A stretch of DNA of 64,000 nt from Polytrichum commune (taxonomy: Eukaryota > Streptophyta > Polytrichopsida > Polytrichales > Polytrichaceae): the NCBI GenBank assembly GCA_950295325.1, contig OX485808.1, forward strand, positions 6,262,501 through 6,326,500. Reading direction: 5' to 3'. Under the pieces are notes generated by a model. It had not been told where the DNA came from. It did no database searches and worked only from the letters and a program-made list of their open reading frames with translations. A program made the position numbers and the translations under genes. Positions within the stretch are counted from its first letter, which is position 1. Each line of letters starts with the position of its first letter. Positions 33,795-47,410 of this stretch are shown in pieces.

Positions 33795-34032
33795 GGCCGG
33801 GGATTCGTGGCACTCAAGTAAAATCATCCGTGCGGATGAAAAAAACACAGGAATCATCTAAATGGCTATTTTTGGGCAATTTGATTCCGGAAATAGAGTC
33901 AAAGGCCCCGAATTAGCCTATTGATGAATGAATCGGCCCTCAACCCCATAGGGGGGCTTTTTTTTATTGGAGCCACTTCATCCACGATATCTTGGATGGA
34001 TGATTTTACTTGAGTGCCACGAATCCCCAGCC
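33795..34032. mobile_element. Mutator-like MITE with 9-bp target duplication
   Basis: The inverted ends of about 35 bp start GGCCGGGGATTCGTGGCACT on the left and GGCTGGGGATTCGTGGCACT (reverse complement) on the right. They extend through CAAGTAAAATCATCC. The flanking bases GCACCTCAC occur at 33786-33794 and again at 34033-34041. A 9-bp target duplication is the hallmark of Mutator-like elements. The element is 238 bp with no coding capacity. Confidence 0.85.
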
Positions 34033-34134
34033 GCACCTCACACCCAACTACTTTCGGCAATTCTTCCGGAAAGCTAAAGCTGCTAACACTTAGCCATATG
34101 ATTGGCCGTTGCCTAGTTTTAGGTAACGGCAATA

Positions 34135-34623
34135 CACCCTAAACTCCGTAATATTAACCTCCACAATGTCACACACTCTCTAATATCCCAAAACCCTAGG
34201 AAACGGATGTTCATGGTTCAAATCTCACTCCTTAGTGTCACATTTCTTTCCCTTATATCACGAAATTTGTCATTAATGCAAATCATCCAAGACGTCAACC
34301 CACGCCCTCGCATTGCGCCATGTATCAACATGTGGGTGTCACCTTCTCAATCTTTATTCTTCTTCCTCCTCTTATGCCACTTGTTGAATGTTGGTGCATG
34401 CGTCTGTCACATTGCCCGGGGAAGGCCAAGTGGAGTGGACCACACTACTGCAGGTGACGGGAGAACGAACTCAAATTGTCCTCACATCTCCTTTGTGTTG
34501 TTCCATAATGTCACATGCTACCACTAATTCTCTAGCATCACACATCCATGTTAACACTACAAAACTCTATAATATGACGTGCACTTTGGCTGCCATAGGC
34601 GTGATACTACGGAGTTTAGAGTG
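34135..34623. mobile_element. inverted-repeat element with CACYCTAAACTCCGTA ends
   Basis: The left end reads CACCCTAAACTCCGTAATAT and the right end, in reverse complement, CACTCTAAACTCCGTAGTAT. Related internal motifs (ACTCTCTAATAT, ACTCTATAATAT) repeat near the ends. The 489-bp body has overlapping short frames without recognisable motifs. The superfamily is unclear: ends starting CAC suggest CACTA-like, but no clean 3-bp target duplication was confirmed. Confidence 0.6.
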
Positions 34624-34639
34624 AACTTCGGGTGCGCCT

Positions 34640-35210
34640 AAAATTTTTTAAACCACGGAGGTTGCCGGAAGCTCACAACATATGACCAATGGGACTTGCA
34701 AACACTAGGATTTTGACTGATCATGCCCATAAATCTCATGGACACTGCATCTCTAGCTTTTCTCACCTTGATTTGCCTGGTTGTTCATAACATTATTCAT
34801 CTCCATAACAGTCGGACTGACAATGTTCCATGGAATATTCCCACATTCAAACTGTTATGTTGCCCCAACAAGCATCTCTGCATTCTTGAAAGCCAAATTC
34901 GGTCACCTGGATCCAAGGGCGTTGAAAGGTGTATAGTCTCATAGATGTGGCGATTTTGGGGCGACCATTGCGATTTTTGGGACGTGATCGGGGGAGATTT
35001 TTGGGCATACTAAGCGGTTGAGATCCTTAGTGTTTGCAAGTCCAACCGGTTACATTTTGACATCCTTCGGTTTTCCTTTTACTAAATCGGGGTATATTCT
35101 ATAGGTTCCTCTAAAACGATCCCTAATTCTCGTGCAGTCTTGAACTTCGACCGGTTATTTCTCAAACTCAACCGGTTCGTCTGTAACCAACTACCGGTTC
35201 TCCCTGATCA
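34640..35210. mobile_element. foldback-type repeat, CCGGTT-rich
   Basis: Its left part (34675-34740, GACTTGCAAACACTAGGATT) is the inverted relative of 34998-35060 (CCTTAGTGTTTGCAAGTCC). The right part, to 35210, is an inverted relative of 24947-25150. A fragment of the MITE family of 11127-11262 (34787-34855) sits inside. No coding sequence. Confidence 0.5.
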
Positions 35211-35243
35211 AAGTTTTGGGGCGGTTTTCAAGTTCCACAAAAC

Positions 35244-35902
35244 GTGAGTTATCGTAGACATGCTACTAACCGTGCAGCACCACTTACCGTGCATATCACA
35301 ATACTCCACCATGCCACTTACCGTGTACTTATAATCTCGGCCGTCAAATTATATCACATGCAATCTCAACCGTCCGATGTCTCTCAAACTCAATCATGAC
35401 CGCGCCAATGACCTAAAACATCACTGTCAACTCACACTCATCATGGAGTTTCCTTCAGTCGAATCACATAGCAAGGTGTAGATGTAGCAATTTGATGAAG
35501 ATGAAAAGAGCAGACCTTGCCATGGCCAAAAAAGAAGCAAAAATTTCAACAACAACTTGAGAAGAAAATGGCTACACAAGTCAAAAGGACAATATCAAAA
35601 CCTCATCAATTTCCTATGCCTACAAAGAAGAGGGCAACATTTGTAGCTCCTTTAGTGAAACCTAACATGCACGGTTAGTGAATGGCACATTGATCACACA
35701 TTGATGCATATAGTTGTGAACTTGATTGTAGAAAGGTTACAACTTTTCAAATACAATTGTCATTTCATTTTACCACAATACTCTCATCTCATTTACTAAT
35801 TACAAATTTTTAAAAAAATTAAAAAAGGTTTAACCCACCTTGTGGAAAACCATTTGAAACCCAAATATGCACGGTTAGTAGCATGTCTACGATACCCTTA
35901 CT
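35244..35902. mobile_element. MITE with 29-bp inverted ends
   Basis: 35248-35276 and 35868-35896 are inverted copies around ATCGTAGACATGCTACTAAC. Internal copies of TTACCGTGCA and GCACGGTTAG repeat near the ends. The 650-bp body encodes nothing recognisable. Confidence 0.75.
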
Positions 35903-36045
35903 ACTACCACTCCAACGATTGATGACATAGTGGGGTGAGAAAGGACCTGAGGGCGTCCCCTGTGACGCATCCACGACTGAAGTCACACAAAACCTGGGAC
36001 ACTCAAAATCCCTTATGGAGGCGTCACAAAGAAGCCAAATTTGTC

Positions 36046-37033
36046 AATGCTTTCCTTCGAGAGTGAAAACAATTAGCACAAGCTTGACTCTAAACCCCTC
36101 ACACTAAAATTCCCTGACCCTCACACTAATTATGACGGACACATAGCTAGAGGCGCTTATTCCCGATCAGGACCCCATCAACATTTTATAGGGTAGTGGA
36201 ATTTCGATCGTGCTGGGATTGGAATTTTGTTTAGGCCAGGACCAATAGTTTCATGACACATGTCTTGGTTTTGAGTCCTAAAGTGAGGAGGAATGAGCGG
36301 TTATGCTAGACTCTAGACATTGGTTTATGTGATCATGCCAACTTTTGGTTTCAATAATTCGCAATAATCTCTATTGTAGGAATAAAATTACCAAAAAAAT
36401 TGGAGTCCTCTTGACTCATATCTTCCAACACGGTTGCAATTTTTACTGCCTTGTACTTCTCCACATCTAGCGCAAAAGCTCTTAAGTGATCGGTTATGGG
36501 CGCCTCTACTCCATAACATAGAAACTAAGAGAGTATGCATTTGTTTAAGAGGAGTATAACAAATAAAATACTAGAGTTTCCATAATAATGAGACGTATAA
36601 ACTCTAACTTTGTTTGCCTTAAGAAATATAGTAGGGGTGCCTATTCCCGACCAACACCCCATCAACAATCCATAGGGTCTTGCAATTTTTATCATGATTG
36701 GATTGAATTTTTCTTATCATGCTCAGATTGAATTACAATCGGACCAGGACCAATAGTGCCAAGACACATGGCATGGTCTTGAGTGCTAAAGTGGTAGGAA
36801 TGAGTGGTTATGGCATACTCTATACATTGGTAATATGTGTGGGCCATTTTTTGTTGAAAATTTTGCGGTCTTCTTGATTTCTATCTTCATACACGGGAAA
36901 AAATTGCATCACCTTATCACGGGTGGGGGTTTATTAAGTGCATTTTAAAAACGACGTGCGGCATAATATAGGGAGGAATACATTCGTTCGATATAAAGCT
37001 CATAAAATAATTTCAAATAATGAAGGGTCCATT
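36046..37033. repeat. 1-kb repeat, partner at 49000-50022
   Basis: The two copies match from TGCTTTCCTTCGAGAGTG to TAATGAAGGGTCCA with small indels. Each contains two members of the dispersed ACCAATAGTGCCA family in tandem. The partner copy begins right after the copia 3' LTR at 48998, so the LTR insertion cut into that copy. Confidence 0.85.
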
Positions 37034-37689
37034 GAAAGTAGACAATCCCAATACAAGTGTGGAACCAAATTTTTTCTTTTTCCGCAGCTAAATAGAAAAA
37101 GAATGTAAATAGAGGTAAAACATAGCTAGTTATTTCACTTTGTTGTGTCAGGAAAGGCCATAGTCTAGGAGATATGGAGAAGAGTGAATTGGAAAGACTA
37201 TGGTCTGATAGGAGGAGTCGCAGCTCCTAAGACTGGTGCTATAAGAGGCTAGGAAGAGGAAGAAAGGGAGGTTGGGATAACCCATAAGCAAAACCATATA
37301 CTTTTGAATCAAGACTCTAAGAATTGATATATACCTTTGTATATGTGAGAGATTGGAGAGTAATTTGATTGACTCCATGGTGAATGTACTGGAGGATCTT
37401 TTATTTGTTAATAAGTGTGCATGACTTCCCGTGAATGGAATTATTAAGTAAAATTTATAAGATTGGGATTTTCTGTGATTGCAGTTAAATTAAGGTGTAG
37501 TTAGTTTTTTGGCTACAAATAAAACCCAGGGAAACACTCAGGGAAGACTTAAAAGGTGATTGTGATGATATCTAGGTGTCTCAAATAGGATTGACTAGGT
37601 AAATTACCGGTTTATTACACTTCATTTCCTGTTTGGAGTTCATATTTAGGTTGTGAATACATAATAAAAGTTAATGAATCTCTCAATAA

Positions 37690-40577
37690 CAGTACATGCA
37701 ATGGTAACAATCACTCACCTCACTCTAATTTCCCCAGACAATAATCTAGCAGTGAGTTCATTTTTTGTTGGATGACAGTGCGGTGCAAAAGCATAGGCAC
37801 AACCATAGTCAATTGTCATGTATTAAGGTACCACATTGTAGTCTAATTCCAGAGGCGAGGGCCCTCTAGAGAAACCCATGGTCTTTTCCTTCATTAATCC
37901 TTTTAATGTAAAATGAAATGGCAGTCAGTAATCCTTACAAGGTTTTCCAGTATTCATTCATTAAATAATTCTTTTAATGTGGCAGTCTGGCAATTGTCTT
38001 TTTGATTCGTACCTTGCCACCACAAAGTATAATGCCATTTCACCTGTTGCTTTTACATTCTTCCTCACAAAATTCTTGACTTCAAGTAGATAATTTTATA
38101 ATGGAATTCAATAATCAAACACTCAATTATTCTTACAAGAGTTACGTGATTAATTTAGTTTTACTTGCCAATTGATTCAACACATAAATTACCACCCTGT
38201 AAATGTTGAGTCTATTGAAGTTCGGCTGGGTCACACCCGACCCCAGAAGTCTCTGCAGGCCATGGACTGTTTCTCCTGACCTTTCGACTCCACAGCGATC
38301 TGTCAAATGTCGCCCAGTGGCTGCTACAGTAGCCTCTTCCTCTTCCAAGGTTAGTTTCACTGAGGTAGTTTCCGCCAGGCCTATAGACTTCTCCAAATTA
38401 CTCCATTCTTCCTCCGCACTCGAGGGATCAGCACTTGCTATTCCTTTGTCAATCACCAGGAAATGAAATCTCACAGGCTATGGATTCAGATTTAATTACT
38501 CGGAAATCACCAAGTGAAAAGGGTCACAGATACGCTCAAGACTGCTTCCTCTATTGGCACAAACCCTCCGAAGATGAGACAACTACATAAGTCCTTCAAT
38601 AATCATCCTTACCAGGCTATGGCAGATACGACAACATCCTCTTGCAATTGCCACTCTTATATGTAAGGTAATATTCTCCAGAGACAAATTCCAATGCAAA
38701 GAAAGCCAGGTACGGTAAGGCCTGGATTCTACTTCGAGCAAGGTAAACCCAACACCCTTTATTCTCAGTACCCAGGCAATGGCCAGACTTGTATTTTACC
38801 CCAAATTTAACTTTACAACTTCTCACTCAGGACTCACGATGACCGACCATTCTGGTCACACAACATTTAGAAAATAGACAACGAGATTATCTCTTATAAA
38901 TTGTACTCAGGAATCCCTCCTGTGCAACTTCGTAACTTCCTTCCTTGACTAATTACCCAAACAGTCGATAGAATCTCCAAATTCAATTATTTCAGATACA
39001 CAGTGGAATGACAGACAATTTGGAAACTCTCTTGAGTACAAACAACAAGGATGCAGCGCTCTTTAATAATCACTGATCTCACATCAGACGATTGACACTG
39101 CAAAGCAAATCCAAAAGACTATATAAAGGTATGATCACTCAAGAATCCAGACAATGGCACAATGGCCAGATAACTTATATTCAGCAACAACAATAGTATT
39201 TCAATTCGCCAAAGAGGATAGTGGTGACTCTCACAAATAAAATCCAGGCTATATACTTTTACTACGAGAATCCAGGGACTACCTTCCCCGGAGTCAAACT
39301 ATAGCCCTTACAATCCCGAGTTTCTGAAATCTCGAGACAATAGCCCTTTACTTTGCATTCTAGTTTGATAAAATCAGGCTATTGTCCTACCCCGTTCACA
39401 CCTATTCCTGAAATGACTATTCAAAACCAAAAAAGTTGGACGACATAAGGTCTCTGCCTTGCAAGTCTATAGTCTCTGAGTTGTCAGTCAGTGGTGTGAC
39501 TGAGTGTTCCAAAAAGCAGAGCTCATGTAGTTCTCAATTCTGAGAGATTTATTATGGCAATTACCAAGTGTGATGTGTAATTCATGTTGGCGTGATTGAG
39601 AATTAGTAAATGATCCAACAAGGAATTTGGGGAAGAACATATTTTTTAATAAATTGATGATTATCAGTATGAATGGAGCACCGGGTGCAAACAGATGAAT
39701 TTCTCCGAGAGGGAGAATGAGGAATTATTCTTTGTTATGAGTCTGCCATAATTGTAAAGCTTGAAATTATTGTCGTAGTCAATGCAAGTGATTTGTAAGG
39801 CTATGGCCTGAGAGAAATATGATTCCCCAAAAGATAGTGAATTTCTTGTAATCTTGTCGAGAGGTAAATCGCCAGATTATTGCTGGCAAGTCCATGACCT
39901 TGTGAGCTCTCTGAGTGATTCTTAGGCGTAGGTGATTAACCCATGAGTCTTATGATTGGATAAGAGAACACCAAATTACAAGAAGAGATGAAATCATTAA
40001 AAGTGAGAGAGAAATCACAATTGATTATCCCGTGTTCAAACTTGAGATGATAACCCATAATATATTCGAGGGAATGTCATTGATTGTATAAGATGAATTA
40101 CTTGATCACGTAACATGTGTGTTATGTTAGACCACATAAGTTTGGAGAGTCCATAGTCTTCTTCATAAAAGAATATTTGTTGTCCATCATCTTAACCTTT
40201 GGCAGGAAAGGACCCGGTGCTGTAACCCAAACCATTGACTACGAAAGGGTGAAGGTTGATCAACAATTTCAACCCGTGACGTCATGGTAAGTAGCCTGGA
40301 ACGTATAACCTTCCAATGAGATTTAATTGTAAAGAATGACAACGCCAACCTTTTAAATTACACTAAAAGGGAATTAATTAACAAGAGACTATTGACCACA
40401 CCAAAGTGCCCGAGGCTTTGGTAATGAGACAAAAATGGGTTACTCACGCAAGGCTATTGTCTATGGCTGCGCCTATAATTGTGCACCGCACTTGGTCCAA
40501 ATTAAGATGAACTCACTGCCAGAAAATTCACCGAGTTCTTAGAGTGAGGTGAGAGACTGTCATAATTGCATGTACTG
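37690..40577. mobile_element. large element with long inverted terminal repeats
   Basis: The ends read CAGTACATGCAAT inward from both sides. About 300 bp of each end (37690-38000 and 40290-40577) are recognisably inverted copies, including the pair GTGCGGTGCAAAAGCATAGG and TATAATTGTGCACCGCACTT. The centre has many short repeats of the AGGCTATTG / CTATAGTC type. A 110-codon minus frame (38142-38474) has no recognised domain. No target duplication was found, so superfamily and exact ends are uncertain. Confidence 0.55.
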
Positions 40578-40592
40578 AAGGTTGAGATGAGA

Positions 40593-43500
40593 TCATAGAA
40601 GCTAAGATGAGGTGAGAATAGTTGCATTACAAAGTTGGTGAGTGGAGTTGGGTACTTTAGACACATTAAGGAAAAGTAAAGAATATCGGAATGAGAATGT
40701 ATAAGGTTGCATGCAAGGACGCTTGATAATTGAACGCATGTATCTTCCTAAATCAACGTCGCTATGAGTCTAGAGTTGTCAAATGCTCAACATGAACCAA
40801 ATCATAATTAATTCCATACATATCTATTTCATTACGCTATCATTCTTCATTCTATAATGATACTTGAACCTACATTATTTAAGACTCAAAATTGTGATTG
40901 ATTGCCTTGGGAATTTAAATACAACAAGTCGTATGAACATAAAAGGAGTTATGACATGATTTTTATTATGATCAAATTGAGTATACGATTATATTGACAA
41001 AACTATTTATTGTATTTTATCCTTCTAAAAATAGACTGTACCTATTACATTCGAACTTTCATAGAATTAAGATATGTACTAGAATAGAATGTAATGAATA
41101 TAGACTATGTCTATTTATAAATGAACTATCATAAATTAAGGTATCATATTAAAGATAGAGTGCAATCCATTTACAGCTGAGAATGTAATACAAGTGTTGT
41201 GCTTGTGCTAAAAATAAACCGTATCACATATAGTGGCGATTATAGAATACTAAATGTGAATAAAATGAGAAGGAGGCTATCTTATAAGGAGGATTGATAA
41301 AATAAGAGAAATTATTAAGTTCAAGAGAATGACTGAAGGATATGACCACATGTGGGGTGGGCTATCCAAATCATGACTACAATAATTCTCCAATAAGCGT
41401 ATGTTAGTTTTATAAATTGGAAGTATTCAAATTAGTCCTTCTCTTTCTACTACCTTTAATGAGCATAAATACATTTCTCTCATGATACTTAAAATAAAAT
41501 GTTGTGGTTTTAGAAAAATCTAGTAACGAATAGATATTTTGGTCATATATGTTGATTCTCATGGTTGTATATACATACCTCCACCTTATTGTCACCAATA
41601 CTACTTGTCTTGCTCACAACTAATTGCAAACTACTTCAGGGCTTCATGTTGGATGAATGAGAGGTACACTATTATGAAATAATTTGCTCTCACCTTTGGT
41701 TTCCAAGCAATACGTCATGCAAATATATATATATATATATATTTGAATGACGTAGTCAACAAGTCGATGTCTAGCGCAGGCCATCGCTATTGTTTACATG
41801 GGATGGGGGTTGCCCTGTCTAGTTGTGTTGTGTGCCCCAATGACACTAAATACTAGGTAGGTTAACAAATCGTATGGTAACACCTCACCAAACAGATGGC
41901 AATCTAGGTTAGGTAATTTTGTGAGGTTACACACCTCGATCTCATCTCCATGTACTCCGTATATCCATGGCCTTTCTCTCTCCACCTCTAGCTTCTCCGT
42001 CTACTCTTACGTGCAACTAGGATCCTTGCTCTTGGCCTTGGCTATCGGATGCTTGAGCCGGTTGGCATGCACTCCGATGCACGAGACAAGGCAAGGAAGA
42101 GCACTCATTGTGGACGCAAGGACAAGGTGAGGTGGCCATGATATAATACACAGAGCTCGAGCCTCTCGGCTGACAATGTCCTCGCCCCATCATCCATCCC
42201 CCAATCCTCCCTTTCATTCATCCATGATTACTTGTTCTCCACGACAGAAACTCGTCCATGGAGCTCATCCATTGGTCTATCCTGCCGCCTGGGCGAATAG
42301 TTATTCAAAAGACCTTATGTAACCCGGAAATTGTTATTATAATACTAGCTGAAGTATTGGTTAGTATGTGTGGTGGGTATCATCAGACACGAGATGTTTG
42401 TGCACCCCAAGTCAATTATCTTAGCACCTACTTACGTTAGGTGTCCCCACTTGCATACACAAAGAGTGAAGGTTAGAAATTTGGTACGTAGGTGAATCCA
42501 TGGTGCCATTTAGTATATGATAGAACCTATCTAACCAGAAGCAATTCTTGTATCACTTAAGGTATTCAGGTCTTGGTATCACCATACAAAAGAGTGCAGC
42601 ACTTGTAAAACCTGAGTCAATTATCAGTGAGGACTTATGCTAAGGTTAAGGCATCTATAAGTGATAAAAATTAGAGATTTTGCATATGTTTAGGAGGAGT
42701 AATTGCGGGGAATTCTTCTTCTTGTGAAGTGAATCATATTCTAAGTTTCTAAGGAGAACGATACTTTTTTTGAAAAAATCATGAATATGGAAATTGCTAC
42801 AAATTTTGAAATGGTAAAGTGAGGGTAAACACATAGTCCGTATATGGGTTAACCCCTCATAGCTCATCTAAATCTTAATGCTTGGCTACACGATAATTTT
42901 CAAAACTATTATGAGGGAAAGGTTGAGGCATCTATAACCAATAAAATAAGGGAGTTTGCATTAAATTACACACGTTCAAAGTTGGAAACCACATGTCAAC
43001 CACTCACATTACTACAAGTTTTGGCAAACAATTGTAGTTAGTAGTTGATAACATTCATACTCATCCCGCCATCTATTTTGGTTTCTCAGTGCACATGAAG
43101 TCGCCACCACATAAACCTTAACTCCGTTTGCGTGAACCTTAATAAAATTTCATCTAAGCTAGAATTGTAGGTAGTCTAGTGAGCGGTTAAATGGACATGG
43201 TGCACTATGGATGCCTCAACCTTATGTTTCTCCACTTGCATATGCTATCGAATTGGTCTACAAGTGAATGTATGGTATGACGAATTGTAGAAAACAACAT
43301 AGCCCCTAAATGCACTTGGGACCATGTAAGACCTTAAGTTTCATACAAACTTGTGATTGGTGTGATTAATCCATCCAAATTTAATTTAATATTTTAATCT
43401 ATAAAATGTCTGACTTCAGATGGCCCCCAAGGCAGAAAAGGAACCCTCATGGATTGGGGGGCCAACAAAGGGCCTTGGAACCAACAAATACACAAACTTT

Positions 43501-44620
43501 GTTGTTGGCCTTGGCTATCGGAATCTTGAGCCGATTGGCATGCACTCCGATGCAAGAGACAAGGAAGAGCACTCATTGTGGACGCAAGGACAAGGTGAGG
43601 TGGCCTTCATATACTACACAAAGCTCCAGCCTCTCGACTGACAATGTCCTCGCCCCATCATCCATCCCCCCCATCCTCCTTATCATTCATCCATGGTCAC
43701 TTGTTCTCCACAACAGGAACGCGTCCATGCGGTTCATCCATTTGTCTATCCTACCACCTGGACACACAATCACTGGCACCCTCGGCCCATGTAACAAGCC
43801 CGGGGACTTCAGCCTGGCACATTTCACAATGTGTGGGGCAAGGCATGCTGGGGCCCTAGGTGACAAAATCCCTCGCATACAAGCAATTTCTCATCCATCC
43901 ATGTGTCCAATGTACAGGTCTGTGACAATTCATTTCAAATGACTTTGACCTGACTAATCCGGGTTCTGCAAGGGCATTTCTCGTCTCAAATAGATTAAAA
44001 TGCGATTTCACGATGGATGGATGGATGGATGGTGAGGGAAACGGAAGGGAGCTATGGAGTGTGAATGATTTTCTCATTCATGCTAGATGGATGAGACCCG
44101 TGCATTTGTTTGAGGTGATTCCCTCTTGCCAAGAAAAGGCACACTTGTATAAGAAGCTTTTCTTTTGCCTCTGTCCATAGCCCCCCACAAGGCTTGCCCC
44201 GCACATCAACATGCATGAGGGGAACACCGTAGTGGGCTCTTTATTCCAACACAAAATCAATATTCCCCCCTCATAACTTGCCACGTGTCATGCTCACATT
44301 CACCAAGATCCACTTGTATCCCATGTGGAAACTAGTAAGTACCGGCACTTGTGAATATGCAATAGAGAGCCCTCTACGGTAACCTCACGGGCTTGTAATA
44401 CGAGCTTCGACTCAAAGAGGGCTCGAGGGGCATGATGTTGGAGTGGTCTTTAGGTATACAACGGACAACGTGGTGGTGGTGGTGGTGATGGGTGGCGTTT
44501 CCCAACATTCCCCATGGTCTCTGAAAGGTGGGGGTTCCACATTAGAATGATGTGTCATATGCACGGATGGAAAGGGTCAAGATGGCATGGGCCCATAGTA
44601 CGCTAAATATTGTATGTACC
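40593..44620. repeat. 4-kb segmental repeat, copy A (copy B at 51507-55512)
   Basis: Stretches such as 40690-41600 and 51600-52500 are almost identical. Copy A differs in holding about 1.1 kb of extra sequence (42290-43400), after which a 270-bp piece (42025-42295) appears again in altered form at 43495-43770. Copy B holds the solo LTR at 53973-55401 instead. No recognisable protein-coding gene lies in either copy. Confidence 0.9.
44013..44033. repeat. (GATG)n microsatellite
   Basis: Five to six GATG units in copy A. The equivalent site in copy B (53456-53489) has about eight units, so length has changed since duplication. Confidence 0.9.
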
Positions 44621-45299
44621 CAAGTCAATCATCTTAGCACCTACTTACATTAGGTTTACGTTAGGTTCTACTTGCACACACAAAGAGTGAAGGTTAGAAA
44701 TTTGGTGTGCAAGTGAATCCATGGTATCATTAATTATATGATAGAACTGATCTAACCGGAAGAAATTCTTGTATTACTTTCAGTGTTCAGGTTTGATGGG
44801 CCTGGTATCAACAAACAAAAGACTACAATACTTATGCCCCCTCCCCACCTGACTTTACCAAATAACCAAAGTTTTTTCCTAAAAACCGGGTAAAGCTCCC
44901 TCGGTTATAGGGGAGGCATCCGGCTATCCCAATGCACCTATAAGAACTTACTCCGAAGATTTTTGAGTAGGTTTTAGGGTTCATAGATTCATAGAAGATG
45001 TATTCCTTCAAATGACAGTAACTTCACCTGATCAAAAACTTACCTTCATTGCCCCATAGACCCTAACCTTGAACCCATATCCTCCCACATCCCTCCCGGA
45101 CATTGAAGTCACGAAGCTGTTACATCTGAAATCCATGGCCGAAAACATTCCCGATGGCTTCGCATCAAGTTCAAGAATTATCATATACTCCCTCCAGGAA
45201 CATACAATATCTTACCGCAAAAGCGACCTGCATCAACACCGAAGACCAACAAGAAGAACATGAAACCACGGACGATGTACACTTCAGGTTCGATTGAAT

Positions 45300-45742
45300 C
45301 TGATCCTAGCTCATTGGCCGAAGCTCAATCCAGACAAGACTGGCCTAAGTGACAGATTGCCCTTAAGGGAGAATACGCGTCATTACGCAAACATAAAGTG
45401 TTTGGATCTACTGCTACATATTTGTCCAAACCTCTAATTGGCCACAAGTTGATATTCACACGGAAAGTGGATGCACAAAGAAATGTCATCAAATATAAGG
45501 TACCCTTGGTCGTACAAGGATTTTCTCAGAGGCCATGAGTTCATTTTGAACAAACTTACTCTCATGTCATGGATACTATATCATTTTAGTTCCTTTCAGC
45601 TCTCATAGTTCAGCTGTCATTACACATATACTTACTTGATGTGATCACAACTTATCTTCATGGTATTTTGGATACCACCATGTTCATATCACCTCTACTT
45701 GGATTTCTTCCTCACGTACCGACACCCCAGCCGGGTAGGCAT
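45300..45742 (+). pseudogene. Ty1/copia reverse transcriptase, first part, decayed
   Basis: Translation resembles the start of a copia reverse transcriptase: LAEAQSRQDWP, then ALKGEYASLRKHKVFGS, VVQGFSQRP, FEQTYSHVMDTISF and DVITTYLHGILDTTMF. In-frame stops interrupt it after DWPK, after FSQRP and after TISF. The frame is cut at 45742 by the inserted solo LTR and continues at 47411. Confidence 0.82.
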
Positions 45743-45747
45743 ACTGG

Positions 45748-47405
45748 TGTGAGGCCTAAACCTCCACCCCCATGCGTCGTAGTCCGGGTGAAGGCCTATG
45801 GCTTACACATGCTCGACTCACCGCACTCAACCATTCCCAAAGTGGCATCCAGTGCCCGCAATGTAATTCTCAAAGACACACAACTTTTATTCAAATGGCA
45901 CAAGGTCCAAGTATTTAGAAATACTCTTCTTCCTAGTGAACTAACACACACTCTAACTTATTAATTCCTCAACATGCCACACTTAAACCCCACATCCTAC
46001 CACAATGAGCAATCCAAAGTTTCATGTCACTGGCCGCATCAATGTAGCACATTGTGCTTGCCACATCGTGACTTTAATTTAACCATCAACCTAACACCTC
46101 ACCATCAGGTCCTTCCTGCCCCCTAACCTCTCCAACTGCCAAGGTCTAAACCCGCAGATGCACTATAACTCCATGTACCCCTCAGTTGGGTTCAGCCCCA
46201 AATGACCACCAACCACCAACGACTCCAGCTGCCAATTGCCACCCCCTTCGGTGGCTCCAGCCACTTCTCTCTCCGCATCGATCTCTATCCCTCCTTCTTC
46301 CACACCAACAAATCCCAGCCACCTTGTCACAACAAGTTTGAGCTGCCTCACAACCTGCCTTCATCCCCAACGCATTGGATGGCCGAGATCCCCTCGCTAG
46401 AAGCGAGTTGTTGTCCCCTCTCACAATCTGGTAGCCGCGGTAACCATCCCAACCTCCCAGGGTGAACAATGCTTGAATCCTTGTAGCTACTTCTGGTTTA
46501 TTCTGCGCGCAACCCACAACCCACAATTCCGATACACACACACTTGGCTTCGGCAGTGGACACTGGTGCTACTGCCTTTGCGCATCAAATCCCCGATTCG
46601 AATTCAACCAACCAGCCGCCTCTCCCTCTCTCTTGTGTGTCAGTCCGATTCGTAAGGCCCCTGGTTCTCTTCAGCTTGCCTTTGTACTTGCATTACCTTT
46701 TCCGCCCCGCTGTTGATGTGGTGAGGTAGACATTTCCTGCCCCCACCCCAGTAGACTCCTTGGTGGAAAGGAATTGGGCGCTCGACATTCCAGCAGCCTC
46801 ATTCCTCACCATTGCCGCAAGCTCCTCCCTGTCTGTGCTGCCCACTGCCTACATTGGTTCATCCCTTCATGCCCACATTTGGGCTTTGGTTCTTACCCAG
46901 ACCATACTCGAAAATCCCTCAACCCTCGATCCGCATTCCTCCGCTCCAACCACTACGCTAGGAGCAGCCTCTTTGAAGCTCGGACAGAGCTTCCGCAAGC
47001 TTCCAGTCCGCTCCCATGTTCGGTGTATATCCCGTTTTTTGAATGAGGGGTCTTTTTTTGCCGCCGAGACCCCTCCCCTAAGATCCAGCAACCTCATCCA
47101 CAATTTGGGAGGGCTTCTCCCTTAACAAATGACACTCCTACCCTAAACAAACAATACTTTGGCCACAAGCCTCTCAAGCCCAATATCACTTCACCCTCCA
47201 ATTAAACTAAATCATTTTTTTTAGTTTTTCTCTTTTAATAACTCGGGTCTCACAATTAACCCGACTAAGTCCAACTTAGCACACAACACGCTCACTTTAA
47301 CTAAATCTAAGCTCTTGTCCTTTTTAACTACTAACACCACACAATTCTTACGTTTTAATAATTTGAATGGTTAAGAAGACATGTGGGCACCATTTTGGGC
47401 TCACA
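45748..47405 (-). mobile_element. solo LTR, inserted in reverse orientation into the copia element
   Basis: The insert is bounded by TGTGAGGCC and GGGCTCACA and flanked by the 5-bp duplication ACTGG (45743-45747 and 47406-47410). Read on the minus strand it starts TGTGAGCCCAAAATGG and ends with a GGACTACGACGCAT and GGTTTAGGCCTCACA stretch. These are the same ends as the LTRs at 53973-55401 and 60048-61925. Removing it puts the two copia halves exactly in frame. It encodes no retroelement protein. Frames in its GC-richer middle have no recognised motif. Confidence 0.9.
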
Positions 47406-47410
47406 ACTGG

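Noticed and set aside
46163-47125. Frames in the GC-richer middle of the solo LTR
   Set aside because: Overlapping on both strands, with no retroelement or host protein motif. They are probably chance in GC-rich LTR DNA.
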